This document shows positions 18,261-26,955 of a stretch of 64,000 nucleotides of DNA, one piece after another. Position 1 is the first letter of the stretch, and every line of letters begins with the position of its first letter. A model generated the notes under the pieces. That model did not search any database and was not told the origin of the DNA. It was given only the letters and a program-made list of their open reading frames with translations. The DNA is from JAURFX01 sp038125265 (lineage in GTDB: Bacteria > Pseudomonadota > Gammaproteobacteria > Steroidobacterales > Rariloculaceae): contig JAYPDM010000003.1 in assembly GCA_038125265.1 (NCBI GenBank), forward strand, positions 18,500 to 82,499, given 5' to 3'. The translations under genes were made by a program, and so were the position numbers.

Positions 18261-18289
18261 ATTATACTAATAATGTGTATCTGTATAAA
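18261..18289 (-). promoter_or_regulatory. Probable sigma-70 promoter for tRNA-Met
   Basis: On the minus strand a perfect TATAAT (18261-18266) is preceded, 17 bases upstream, by TTTATA (18284-18289), four of six matches to TTGACA. The predicted transcript start would lie a few bases before the tRNA 5' end at 18248. Confidence 0.6.
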
Positions 18290-18321
18290 AAATACTCTGC
18301 CATTTTAAATATTAATTAATA

Positions 18322-18380
18322 ATGATTAAATCGATTCAAATTAAGGCAATAGGTCATGGATTTTTATCTTTTGAAAATCC
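18322..18380 (+). CDS. pabB: Aminodeoxychorismate synthase component I, 5' fragment before gap
   Basis: An ATG at 18322 opens a frame that stays open for 20 residues (MIKSIQIKAIGHGFLSFENP) up to the N run. It faces the chorismate-binding domain on the other side of the gap in the same direction, so I read it as the N terminus of the same gene. The frames on the two sides differ across the 100-N placeholder, which is expected when the real gap length is unknown. The fragment is too short to identify on its own. Confidence 0.6.
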
Positions 18381-18480
18381 NNNNNNNNNNNNNNNNNNNN
18401 NNNNNNNNNNNNNNNNNNNNNNNNNNNNNNNNNNNNNNNNNNNNNNNNNNNNNNNNNNNNNNNNNNNNNNNNNNNNNNNN
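18381..18480. other. Scaffold gap of 100 N inside pabB
   Basis: Exactly 100 N, with no shared sequence between the two flanks, so this looks like a real gap of unknown size. PabB proteins are usually about 330 to 460 residues and about 240 are visible, so roughly 300 to 650 bases are likely missing. Confidence 0.85.
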
Positions 18481-19151
18481 CAGAAAGTGTTGATTTGAAT
18501 GCATGGCCTTATGCTGCCTATATAGAAATGGATAACATGGAATTTTTTTCTGCATCTCCAGAATTATTTTTTAGAAAGACTGGCAAGAAAATTCTATGCA
18601 AGCCTATGAAGGGAACCATGCCCAGAGGAAAGAGTTTTTTCTTTGATCGTTTGAATGCGTATAAGCTTCAGAAATCAAAAAAAAATCACTCTGAAAACAT
18701 CATGATTGCAGATATGGTTAGAAATGATTTGGGTAAAATTGCATCTCCTGGATCGGTAATCCTTGATATGCCTTATAAACTAGAAGCATTTCCTGGTGTC
18801 TGGCAAATGACCTCTGGTGTATCTGCAGAGGCGGATGCAAGCATGAAGCATATTTTTCAGGCGCTCTTCCCATCAGCTTCTATAACCGGTGCACCAAAAT
18901 TATCAACCATGAGAATTATTAATCAGATTGAGAGGTCCTCAAGGGGGATCTATACAGGCTCTATCGGTTATATTTCTCCAGAGAATGATGCTCAGTTTAA
19001 TGTGGCCATAAGAACTCTGGTCGTTGATAAGGTAAAAGAAAAATTTCAAATGAATATTGGATCAGGAATCACTGCTGACTCAAATGCTAAAACAGAGTAC
19101 CAAGAGTGCTTAACTAAGGCTTCTTTCCTAAAAAGTATTCTGGTTAGCTAA
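18481..19151 (+). CDS. pabB: Aminodeoxychorismate synthase component I, 3' part
   Basis: The frame is open from the gap and encodes about 223 residues of a chorismate-binding enzyme. PabB aminates chorismate for folate synthesis. Family blocks are FFSASPELFF, KPMKGTMPRG, NIMIADMVRNDLGKIA, the ASITGAPKLSTMRII segment and TGSIGYISP. The SITGAPK form and the single chorismate-binding domain favour PabB over anthranilate synthase TrpE, but the missing N-terminal half would be needed for certainty. No pabA or pabC gene is adjacent. Confidence 0.85.
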
Positions 19152-19153
19152 AC

Positions 19154-19182
19154 TAGAGACTGACTTCTCTTGGGTATATAAT
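19154..19182 (+). promoter_or_regulatory. Possible sigma-70 promoter for the isocitrate dehydrogenase gene
   Basis: A perfect TATAAT at 19177-19182 is preceded, 17 bases upstream, by TAGAGA (four of six matches to TTGACA) in the 87 bases between pabB and icd. The leader to the ATG at 19239 would be about 50 bases. Confidence 0.45.
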
Positions 19183-19238
19183 ACTCATGCATTTCTGGGG
19201 AAGTGCTCTCAATTAATCTAATTTACGAAGGTTTTATT

Positions 19239-21455
19239 ATGGCCCAACATAAGATCATTTATACCTATACTGATGAAGCACCTGCGCTGGCAACACATTC
19301 TCTTTTTCCTTTAATTAAGTTCTTTTTAGAAAAAGCGAATGTGCAAATAGAGATGAGGGATATTTCTCTGGCCGGGAGAATTCTCGCTAGTTTTCCAGAA
19401 TGCCTTACAGACGAACAAAAGCAAGATGATGATTTGGCCTATTTGGGTCTATTAGTAAAAGAACCTGAGGCTAATGTCATTAAATTGCCCAATATAAGCG
19501 CCTCAATCCCACAACTTCAAGCTGCAATTAAAGAGTTGCAATCACAAGGCTATAAAGTGCCAGAATTTCTTCCGGACTCGACTGATAAGTCTGATAAATC
19601 TAATGCAGATCGATACAAAAAAATTCTTGGGAGTGCGGTAAATCCTGTTTTAAGAGAGGGCAACAGCGACCGAAGAGTTGCCAAAGCAGTCAAACAATTT
19701 GCCCAAGCCAACCCACATTCTATGGGGGATTGGCATGCTGATTCTAAGACCCATGTATCCCATATGGATGATGGAGATTTCTACTCGAGCGAAAAATCTT
19801 TAACCATGGATAATGATGATGTTCTTAAGATTGAGTTAGTTAACAAAGAGGGATTTAGAACCCTGCTGAAAGAAAACCTTAAGGTTCTTGAAGGTGAAGT
19901 GATTGATGCTGCCCGAATGTCAGTGAAATCATTAAGAAAATTCCTCAAGGATCAAAAAAAGAAAGCGAAAGAAGAGGGAATACTCTACTCGATTCATCTG
20001 AAAGCAACCATGATGAAAATATCAGATCCGATTATGTTTGGGCATGCAGTAGAAACTTTCTTTGAAGATTTATTCTCAAAGTACAGCAATGAGCTTGATC
20101 AAGTAGGGTATAAGTCTAAAGACGGGCTAGGAAGCCTCGAGCAACTTTTAGATAAACTGGATTCAACAAAAGCAATTGAAATTAGAGATTTTATGCAAAA
20201 ACTTATCGATGTTGGACCCTCACTTGCCATGGTAGATTCCGATAAGGGAATCACGAATCTACATGTCCCTAGCGATGTAATCATTGATGCCTCAATGCCA
20301 GCAGCGATTAGAGCAGGGGGGAAAATGTGGAATGCTCACGGAGAAACGCAAGATATGAAAGCGATTATTCCAGATCGCTCCTATGCCGTCATTTATGATG
20401 AGATAATCCGCAACCTTAAAGAGCATGGTGCATTGGATGTTACCAAAGTTGGGAATGTCAGCAATGTAGGTCTTATGGCAAAAAAGGCCGAAGAATATGG
20501 ATCGCATGACAAAACATTTGAAATTCCAGAGGATGGAAGAGTGATTGTCACTACTCAAAATAAAAAGGTAATACTAGATCATGAGGTTAACAAGGGTGAT
20601 ATATGGAGAATGTGTCAAACTAAAGATATTGCTATAAAAGATTGGGTAAAGCTCGCTGTATCAAGGGCAACTGCCACAAAGAGCAAGACAATTTTTTGGC
20701 TAGATAAAGACAGGGCACACGATAATGAAATTATTAAAAAGGTTGAGAAATATATCAAAGACTTTGATCTCTCAGGTCTTGATATAGAGGTCTTGCCCCC
20801 AAGATCAGCAATGACAAAAACTTTAGAGCAGGTTAGAAACGGTAAAGATGCGGTCTCGGTTACTGGAAATGTCCTAAGAGATTACTTAACAGACCTTTTT
20901 CCGATTTTAGAATTGGGGACCTCAGCGAAAATGCTTAGCATTGTACCTTTGCTATCAGGCGGCTGTCTGTATGAAACAGGTGCAGGTGGATCAGCACCAA
21001 AACATGTTCAGCAGCTGTTAAAAGAAAATCACCTAAGATGGGATTCGCTTGGAGAATTCCTAGCCCTTGCGGTATCAATGGAGGATATGGCGACAAAAAC
21101 CAGTAACACTAAATTAGCTATCATGGCTGAATGTATGCATAAGGCTAATGAGGAATTCTTATTAAAAAATAAGTCTCCCTCAAGAAAATGCGGCGAAATT
21201 GATAATCGTGGAAGTCATTTCTATTTAATCAAGTATTTTTCTGATGCCTTAGCATTGCAAACACAGGATAAAGATCTTGCCGAAGAGTTTATGGAAATCT
21301 CAAAAAATCTTAATGAAAATGAAGATTTAATTATAAATGAACTTAATCAAGTTCAAGGAGTATCAGCAGATATTGGCGGATACTATCATCCTAACCCTGA
21401 GCTTACTGACAAAGTTATGCGTCCAAGTGGTACACTAAATAAGGTATTTAATTAA
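19239..21455 (+). CDS. icd: Monomeric NADP-dependent isocitrate dehydrogenase
   Basis: The 738-residue product matches the monomeric IDH family (about 740 residues), which oxidatively decarboxylates isocitrate to 2-oxoglutarate, making NADPH in the TCA cycle. Family segments include YTYTDEAPALATHS at the N terminus, NSDRRVAKAVK, NPHSMGDW, SHMDDGDFY and GTSAKMLSIVPLLSGG. The ATG at 19239 follows an AAGG Shine-Dalgarno at proper distance; an upstream in-frame start at 19203 would add 12 non-conserved residues. The monomeric type, instead of the dimeric Icd, occurs in Vibrio, Azotobacter and many marine gammaproteobacteria. Confidence 0.95.
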   Translation: MAQHKIIYTYTDEAPALATHSLFPLIKFFLEKANVQIEMRDISLAGRILASFPECLTDEQKQDDDLAYLGLLVKEPEANVIKLPNISASIPQLQAAIKELQSQGYKVPEFLPDSTDKSDKSNADRYKKILGSAVNPVLREGNSDRRVAKAVKQFAQANPHSMGDWHADSKTHVSHMDDGDFYSSEKSLTMDNDDVLKIELVNKEGFRTLLKENLKVLEGEVIDAARMSVKSLRKFLKDQKKKAKEEGILYSIHLKATMMKISDPIMFGHAVETFFEDLFSKYSNELDQVGYKSKDGLGSLEQLLDKLDSTKAIEIRDFMQKLIDVGPSLAMVDSDKGITNLHVPSDVIIDASMPAAIRAGGKMWNAHGETQDMKAIIPDRSYAVIYDEIIRNLKEHGALDVTKVGNVSNVGLMAKKAEEYGSHDKTFEIPEDGRVIVTTQNKKVILDHEVNKGDIWRMCQTKDIAIKDWVKLAVSRATATKSKTIFWLDKDRAHDNEIIKKVEKYIKDFDLSGLDIEVLPPRSAMTKTLEQVRNGKDAVSVTGNVLRDYLTDLFPILELGTSAKMLSIVPLLSGGCLYETGAGGSAPKHVQQLLKENHLRWDSLGEFLALAVSMEDMATKTSNTKLAIMAECMHKANEEFLLKNKSPSRKCGEIDNRGSHFYLIKYFSDALALQTQDKDLAEEFMEISKNLNENEDLIINELNQVQGVSADIGGYYHPNPELTDKVMRPSGTLNKVFN

Positions 21456-21470
21456 GACAAGGAAAATTTA

Positions 21471-22577
21471 ATGATCAATCTAACAAGAAGGGGCTTGCTA
21501 GGTGGCGTGCTTGGAACGGCATTTGTCCCAAGAGCTTTTACGCAAACAAGAAAAGAAGTCCGAATTAACGGAAAAAGAATTAAAACAGTTGATATTCATG
21601 CACATGCCTCCATCCAGGCTGTTGAGGAAGTGATTAATGGTACTCCGCTCGAGAGAAGGATAGGCGGATCCAGACTCCTCAATCCAGGCAGAGTGGATAT
21701 GATGAACGAATGGGGGATCGATGTCTCTGTAATCAGCGCAAATCAGTATTGGTGGTACCGTGCTGATAATGAACAGTTGGCAGCCGATATTATTCAAGTG
21801 CAAGATGAAGGTTTCGCGGCTTGGGTTGAGAGATATCCAGATCGATTCGTGGCCCTGACCTCTGTGGCCCTTCAATTTCCTGAGCTTGCAGCACAACAAT
21901 TAGATTATGCTGTGAATCAGCTAGGTTTTAGGGGTGCGTCCATTGGTGGTCATGTTAACGGTGTCGTTCCCTCGGGGCCAGAATTCGATCCATTTTGGGC
22001 TAAGGCCGAGGAATTGGATGTTCCGATCTTTATTCACCCAAACGGATCTAGCAATATCATTGCTGAAGGAGGCTTAGATTTTAACGGTGATTTAGGTAAT
22101 ATCATTGGTAATCCTCTAGAAACGGCATTCTTTTTTACGAGACTTATGTTCGATGGAACCTTCGATAGATTTCCAAATCTAAAAATTGTTGGTGCGCATG
22201 GAGGTGGCTATTTACCCTCTTACTTTGGAAGGGCAGAGGTAGCATGCAGTGCGTTTGGAGGTCCCGCTCTCAATGAGGCAGGTGATTTTATTGGTGTGGA
22301 TCCGATTCAGGCGGATAACTGTCAAAACAAGAAACCACCAAGAACTTATCTTAGAAATAATATATTTGCCGATACGATGGTATTTTCTGATGAAGCGCTA
22401 AGGCACCTGGTAGCTGAAATGGGGATTTCTCAAGTGGTTTATGGTACTGATATGCCATTGGGCTGGCCTGATACTATGGATATCATATTAAATTCTGTCC
22501 ATTTAACGAATGCTGATAAAGAAGCAATCCTAGGGGGTAATTTAATACGTATATTAAAGCTAAGCCAAGAGGTTTAA
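21471..22577 (+). CDS. Exported amidohydrolase-2 family metal enzyme
   Basis: The 368-residue protein has a twin-arginine-like export signal (NLTRRGLLGGVLGTAF), so a folded enzyme is probably sent to the periplasm. The body is an amidohydrolase-2 TIM barrel, the family of aminocarboxymuconate-semialdehyde decarboxylase and related aromatic-acid decarboxylases. Metal and active-site positions visible are DIHAHA (about 42-47), FIHPNGSSN, VGAHGGGYLPSYFGR and YGTDMPLGW. Substrate is not predictable. It lies 15 bases after icd and is convergent with a carboxylate-uptake cassette, which may hint at shared substrates (inference). A cytoplasmic location is usual for the family, so the signal is notable. 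Confidence 0.8.
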   Translation: MINLTRRGLLGGVLGTAFVPRAFTQTRKEVRINGKRIKTVDIHAHASIQAVEEVINGTPLERRIGGSRLLNPGRVDMMNEWGIDVSVISANQYWWYRADNEQLAADIIQVQDEGFAAWVERYPDRFVALTSVALQFPELAAQQLDYAVNQLGFRGASIGGHVNGVVPSGPEFDPFWAKAEELDVPIFIHPNGSSNIIAEGGLDFNGDLGNIIGNPLETAFFFTRLMFDGTFDRFPNLKIVGAHGGGYLPSYFGRAEVACSAFGGPALNEAGDFIGVDPIQADNCQNKKPPRTYLRNNIFADTMVFSDEALRHLVAEMGISQVVYGTDMPLGWPDTMDIILNSVHLTNADKEAILGGNLIRILKLSQEV

Positions 22578-22582
22578 ATTAA

Positions 22583-22717
22583 TTATTCTTGAATGGTTTG
22601 TAATTCCTCAGTCTGAGCAGCCTGCTCGGGCTGAGGATAGTTAGCGATAATAATCATCAGTACAATCACTGAAAGTGTTGTTAAGAAGAAAGCAATGACC
22701 ATAAGTTTTCCTGACAT
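22583..22717 (-). CDS. 44-residue single-pass membrane protein
   Basis: Starting two bases after the methyltransferase stop on the same strand, this short frame encodes a short basic N terminus (MSGKLM). It continues with one transmembrane helix of about 20 residues (VIAFFLTTLSVIVLMIIIAN) and an acidic, Gln-rich tail (QPEQAAQTEELQTIQE). The hydrophobic profile and tight spacing suggest a real gene, probably translationally coupled. I do not recognise a family. The opposite strand here is non-coding. Confidence 0.55.
   Translation of the reverse strand: MSGKLMVIAFFLTTLSVIVLMIIIANYPQPEQAAQTEELQTIQE
22606..22636 (+). other. Strong RNA hairpin after the amidohydrolase gene
   Basis: Read as plus-strand RNA, 22606-22618 can pair with 22624-22636 to make a 13-bp stem including two G-U pairs, with a 5-base loop (AGCCU). 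No U-tract follows, so it is not a textbook terminator; it may stabilise or end the icd/amidohydrolase transcript. On the minus strand the G-U pairs become A-C mismatches, so the hairpin favours plus-strand RNA even though it lies inside the small minus-strand gene. Confidence 0.55.
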
Positions 22718-22719
22718 AC

Positions 22720-23301
22720 TTATTCCCTAATATTTTTAACATGACATTTTACCAAACTTACTGTTTTTCCGTCAGGGTCAGCATCTATTCCCTCGAAAAA
22801 ATCTAAAAATAAACAAGAGTCTAGTAATTCTCTTAATTCATTTTTTTTCATTCTATGCGATCTTGAGGTCGGACCGGCTACCTTGAGATCAGTCTCTAAA
22901 TGTTGCTCAATAATAAATTCTGTTTCGGGTTTACATAAGGCAGGTAGCTTTTGAATTAACTTATTATTCATAAATCTAACGATAACAATCAGGTCATATT
23001 CTTTAAAATCAATTTCCGATAAGTTGCAAAGATCCATGCACCGCCAGTGAATCTTATCTAAATCTGAAGTGGCTTCAATATTTTTCTGAATCGCGACATT
23101 AGAAATATCTATCCCCGTGACCTGATCGCAAATGTCCTTTAAAAAATTAATATTCCTTCCTAGTCCACAACCAAGATCAAGGGCATGGCGATATCTATTT
23201 TCTGTTAATCTTTTTATGAGATATTCGGAAGCGTGGCTTCGATGTTGATACCAGCCATCTTGATATCGCTCATTCCATTTATCTCGATCTTGCGAAGACA
23301 A
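22720..23301 (-). CDS. Class I SAM-dependent methyltransferase
   Basis: The 193-residue protein has the class I methyltransferase fold: motif I LDLGCGLGRNINFL (about 42-55), the acidic residue after strand 2 in TGIDIS, and DLIVIVRFMN as motif IV region. The N-terminal RDKWNERYQDGWYQHR resembles the TehB/thiopurine-type small-molecule methyltransferases. It follows the SDR gene by 6 bases in a minus-strand cassette with carboxylate transport genes. Substrate is unknown. Confidence 0.8.
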   Translation of the reverse strand: MSSQDRDKWNERYQDGWYQHRSHASEYLIKRLTENRYRHALDLGCGLGRNINFLKDICDQVTGIDISNVAIQKNIEATSDLDKIHWRCMDLCNLSEIDFKEYDLIVIVRFMNNKLIQKLPALCKPETEFIIEQHLETDLKVAGPTSRSHRMKKNELRELLDSCLFLDFFEGIDADPDGKTVSLVKCHVKNIRE

Positions 23302-23307
23302 GGTATG

Positions 23308-24039
23308 TTAGGGCATCCATCTACCGCCATTCACATGCAGTGTTTGGCCAGTAAGATAAATATTAGATAGGTCAGATATCGAGATAACTGCTTGGGAAAT
23401 AGCTGAAGTATCTCCTTTGATAAAATTATGCTCATCCGTAAAGCTTGCTTGTGGCTGATCTATTGACCTTTCTGTTTCGATTACCCCAGGAACAATACAA
23501 TTAACTTTTATTTTATTTCTTCCTTCTTCAGCAAGAGCCTTGGTTAGTCCAATAATTGCAGCTTTTGAGGTAATGACATGCGCTCTATCCCTTGCAGGTT
23601 TATGAGCACTAAGCCCCCCTATATTTACGATTGATCCTGTGGTATCACATCTTCTAAAAAATTCTTGAGATGCCAGAAACATTCCTAAAACATTTCGCTT
23701 CATGACTTCATTAAATTCTTCAGAATTAATTTCTAAAAACTTTTTATGCGGTCTATATCCTTGTCCATTGATCAATATTTGAGGATTGCAGTTATATTTT
23801 TGTTCAAAACTTTTAAAAACCATCTGAACATTTTTATCATCAGACATGTCTGCTATACATCCCCCAATATTGTTTGAGAGAGTCTTTAGATGACTTAATG
23901 CCTTGTTTAGATTTTCCTCAGAATAGCCACCCACAATAAAAACTTTTGCACCAAAATTAATATAGGTTTCAGCTATTGCCAACCCAATATTTCTTGTCCC
24001 TCCAACTACTATGACACCGATATCTTTAAAATCATTCAT
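23308..24039 (-). CDS. SDR-family protein lacking the catalytic tyrosine
   Basis: The 243-residue protein has the classical short-chain dehydrogenase layout: cofactor loop VGGTRNIGLAIAE (about 12-24), NGQGY in place of NNAG (about 91-95) and a C-terminal TGQTLHVNGGRW. At the active site the segment is HVITSK: Lys159 is present, but the position of the YxxxK tyrosine is Val155, with His154 beside it. It may therefore use another acid/base or have lost oxidoreductase activity. It lies between MmgE/PrpD and a methyltransferase, with gaps of 2 and 6 bases, so it is part of one operon. Confidence 0.85.
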   Translation of the reverse strand: MNDFKDIGVIVVGGTRNIGLAIAETYINFGAKVFIVGGYSEENLNKALSHLKTLSNNIGGCIADMSDDKNVQMVFKSFEQKYNCNPQILINGQGYRPHKKFLEINSEEFNEVMKRNVLGMFLASQEFFRRCDTTGSIVNIGGLSAHKPARDRAHVITSKAAIIGLTKALAEEGRNKIKVNCIVPGVIETERSIDQPQASFTDEHNFIKGDTSAISQAVISISDLSNIYLTGQTLHVNGGRWMP

Positions 24040-24041
24040 AT

Positions 24042-25478
24042 TTAATTTACTCTAAAGTTAGAGAATAGCCTCTCTAGAGAATTACATTCCTCTAGGGAAC
24101 TTATTATACTAATAATTTCTTTAGCCTTTTTTATTGGCCAGTTAACAAAGCTTACGCACTCCATAAATTTCTCAGATACTTCATCATAGGTCATTGGATT
24201 TTCTGGACTGCCTTTACCAAAGTCGAGCGTTTTAGTTATTTTTTTCCCATTCACCAGATCAATTGTAACGATGGATGTCATTTTATCGTAACCGCACTCT
24301 TCTGCGACAGGATCAGTATAAAAATCTACTCTTGCTAACATGTTTTGAATATCTTGTCTCTGCACAAACTTAGTTTGATATTGCTCAAGACCTGCTTTTC
24401 CTTCGATTGCAAGAATTGCCATCGAGTACTCCATTGAGAATTTTGCCTGGTACTCATTTTGGGGTTGATGATGTATCAATGCATTAGGCATATTATGATT
24501 TGTACCGACCGAAATCTTCTTTATATCATCTGAAGAAAAGCTATATTCTTCAATCAGCTCAAGCATTGCAGTCATTGCTGGATGCGTCAATGAGCCTGAA
24601 GGATGAGGCTTGATGCTAATTCCTGGCGAAATAAATGTCCATGGGTTCCCGAGTTTCCCTATAATTGCTGACTCATCAAATGCTCCTCCATGAGCCTGGA
24701 AAAATCCCCTTGGCGCTTCGAGTATATTATTTGAGGCGCTAAAACCAAGCTGAGTTAATTCATAAGCAATAATTCCTGATTCAGCAGCTTTGCCAGCATG
24801 AAACGGTTTTGTCATGGTGCCAAAATTTTCTCTTAACCCAGCAGATTGTGACGCCGTAATACTAAGGCAATTATTGATTTGCTCTTGATTGAAATCAAAA
24901 AGCTTGCTCATAGCAGTTGCAGAAGCAAAGCCACCGCATGTTCCTGTGCTATGAAACCCATGTTGATAATGCCTTGGAGATATAGCTTCAGATATTTTAG
25001 TTTCCACTTCAATGCCAAGGTTATAGGCTAAGAGAAAATCATTCCCGGTCACCCCTTTCGTTTCACTGGCAGCAATGACAGCAGGTAGGCATGGAGCTGT
25101 CGGATGCGTTAACAGACCGTAAACTCTATCTTTAGCAACCGCAAGTTGGGTATCATCAAAGTCATCTGCATGCATGGTCAAGCCATTCAAAAATGCAGCA
25201 AATCGCATGGGCCATTTTTTATTAGCGCCAATTGCCGACGCAGGGCCTGATGGTAAGCCTAAGTTATTTAAATATTTAAATGCGATAGAGCCTGCCTCTG
25301 AATGCAAACCAGAAATAGCAAGACCAATCCCATCTAATATAGATTTTTTTGATGCTGTAATTGTCTCGATCGGAATATCATTTATTGTTGTTCCAACAAT
25401 AAATTTTGAAATTTCATCGGTGACCTTAAAGCTTGAATTTAAGTTATTGGTCGGGGTAAATGATTCAATCTTTTTCAT
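24042..25478 (-). CDS. MmgE/PrpD family protein
   Basis: The 478-residue protein belongs to the MmgE/PrpD family, which includes 2-methylcitrate dehydratase (PrpD) and cis-aconitate decarboxylase. Visible family segments are ILDGIGLAISG (about 47-57), LNGLTMHADDFDD, HGFHSTGTCGGFASA and FGTMTKPFHAGKAAESG. The specific substrate cannot be read from sequence, but the location directly after TctA (overlap 14 bases) supports a role in using a di- or tricarboxylate imported by that transporter. No prpB or prpC gene is nearby, so the 2-methylcitrate cycle is not indicated. Confidence 0.88.
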   Translation of the reverse strand: MKKIESFTPTNNLNSSFKVTDEISKFIVGTTINDIPIETITASKKSILDGIGLAISGLHSEAGSIAFKYLNNLGLPSGPASAIGANKKWPMRFAAFLNGLTMHADDFDDTQLAVAKDRVYGLLTHPTAPCLPAVIAASETKGVTGNDFLLAYNLGIEVETKISEAISPRHYQHGFHSTGTCGGFASATAMSKLFDFNQEQINNCLSITASQSAGLRENFGTMTKPFHAGKAAESGIIAYELTQLGFSASNNILEAPRGFFQAHGGAFDESAIIGKLGNPWTFISPGISIKPHPSGSLTHPAMTAMLELIEEYSFSSDDIKKISVGTNHNMPNALIHHQPQNEYQAKFSMEYSMAILAIEGKAGLEQYQTKFVQRQDIQNMLARVDFYTDPVAEECGYDKMTSIVTIDLVNGKKITKTLDFGKGSPENPMTYDEVSEKFMECVSFVNWPIKKAKEIISIISSLEECNSLERLFSNFRVN

Positions 25479-26955
25479 GATATTTTTTTATTGTTACATA
25501 AAGTGATTTGCCAAATAAGCTTACTAAAGAAAGAGAAATAAAGAGTAGAGCGATAGGTCTAGAGAAAAATCCTAACCAACTTCCTTCAAACAATATCAGT
25601 GATTGGGCTAGAGAAGTTTCAATGAGAGTACCAAGAACTAATCCCATGATGATGGGTGCAGGTGTGATACCTAAATTCTTTAATAGATAGCCGACTATAC
25701 CAGCAATTAACATAATCCATACATCGATCATAGATTGCTCTAAACCATAGGCGCCAACGATACAAAGACAAAGAACAATTGGCCATAATATTTTTATAGG
25801 AATTAAACTAACCCGACTTAAATATTTTGCTCCGTAGAGGCCTATCCCAATGAAAAGTATATTGGCAATTAACATCGATGCAAAAATACCATACAGAAGA
25901 TCTGGTTGTTGTTCAAAAAGATACGGCCCTGGACGCAAGCCTTGAACCTGAAGTCCGCCTAATATGATGGCTGCGGTTGCACTCCCAGGGATTCCAAGTG
26001 CAAGGGTAGGGACCATTGCACCACCTGTAGCAGCATTATTTGCTGCTTCGGGCCCAGCAATCCCTTCAATCTCACCCGTACCGAATTTTTCTGGCTCTGC
26101 GGACCATCTTTTTGCTTCATTGTACCCGATCATCGCTGCCATCGTACTTCCCTCTGCAGGCAAGACCCCAATGAAAGTACCAATAAGACTCGATCTTAAG
26201 ATCGTGTTCTTAATTTTTTTAAGATTTTTTAAGGTTGGAAGTTTTACTGCATTAACTGCCAAGGCTAGACGATCTTGATTGATTTTTAGTGATTGATTGA
26301 TAAGTTCTGATATTGCAAAGAGCCCAATTAGTACAGGAATAAAATCTATGCCATCATAAAGTTCAGGATTTCCAAAGGTAAATCTTTCTACCCCAGTCAT
26401 CAAGTCAATACCTACCGTTGCTAACAACAAGCCAATCAGGCCACCAATAATATTTTTTACAGGTGATTCGCTTCCAATTGATGCAAGCATTGAAATACCA
26501 AAGAGAGCTAAGGCAAAGTACTCTGGAGGACCAAAAGAATAGGCAACCCTTGCCAAAAGTGGAGCAAAAAACAAGAGTGCGAATACGCTGATAATTCCAC
26601 CTATGGCCGAGGAGATGGCGGATATTCCAAGTGCTTTACCCGCCTCACCCCTTTGAGCAAGAGGATATCCATCAAAGGCGGTTGCAGCAGCTGGAGGTGC
26701 GCCTGGAGCATTGATAAGTATTGCAGTAATTGATCCACCAAAAGTACCTGCACAATAAAGTGCAGACATTAGTGCAATTGATTCAATAGGTTCAAGATAT
26801 AACGTGAAAGGCAGTAGTAGTGCGATCGCCATGGATGAGGAAAGCCCAGGCAGTGCGCCCACAAGTACTCCTACTAAAGTTCCCATAAATATTAGAAATA
26901 TTAAGTCTGGATTAAGAAAAATATTGAGCAAGTAATTTAAAGTTTCTATACCCAT
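25465..26955 (-). CDS. Tripartite tricarboxylate transporter large permease (TctA)
   Basis: The 496-residue integral membrane protein is the TctA subunit, with about 10 to 12 hydrophobic helices. Family hallmarks are GALPGLSSSMAIALLLPFT near the N terminus, APGAPPAAATAFDGYP (about 82-97), VLPAEGSTMAAMIGYNEAKRWS and TGGAMVPTLALGIPGSATAAI. TctA moves the substrate delivered by a periplasmic TctC protein with TctB as helper. Here it overlaps the upstream TctC-TctB fusion gene by 10 bases and MmgE/PrpD by 14 bases. Confidence 0.93.
   Translation of the reverse strand: MGIETLNYLLNIFLNPDLIFLIFMGTLVGVLVGALPGLSSSMAIALLLPFTLYLEPIESIALMSALYCAGTFGGSITAILINAPGAPPAAATAFDGYPLAQRGEAGKALGISAISSAIGGIISVFALLFFAPLLARVAYSFGPPEYFALALFGISMLASIGSESPVKNIIGGLIGLLLATVGIDLMTGVERFTFGNPELYDGIDFIPVLIGLFAISELINQSLKINQDRLALAVNAVKLPTLKNLKKIKNTILRSSLIGTFIGVLPAEGSTMAAMIGYNEAKRWSAEPEKFGTGEIEGIAGPEAANNAATGGAMVPTLALGIPGSATAAIILGGLQVQGLRPGPYLFEQQPDLLYGIFASMLIANILFIGIGLYGAKYLSRVSLIPIKILWPIVLCLCIVGAYGLEQSMIDVWIMLIAGIVGYLLKNLGITPAPIIMGLVLGTLIETSLAQSLILFEGSWLGFFSRPIALLFISLSLVSLFGKSLYVTIKKYHEKD

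Noticed and set aside
18364..18555. A minus-strand frame spanning the N run
   Set aside because: Most of its residues are unknown because they come from N bases; it overlaps pabB and is an artefact.
22606..22636. The hairpin as a standard intrinsic terminator
   Set aside because: There is no U-tract after the stem on either strand, so it is listed only as a hairpin.
24042..25478. MmgE/PrpD called as 2-methylcitrate dehydratase (prpD)
   Set aside because: No prpB, prpC or acnD gene is nearby and the family has several functions; the family name only is supported.
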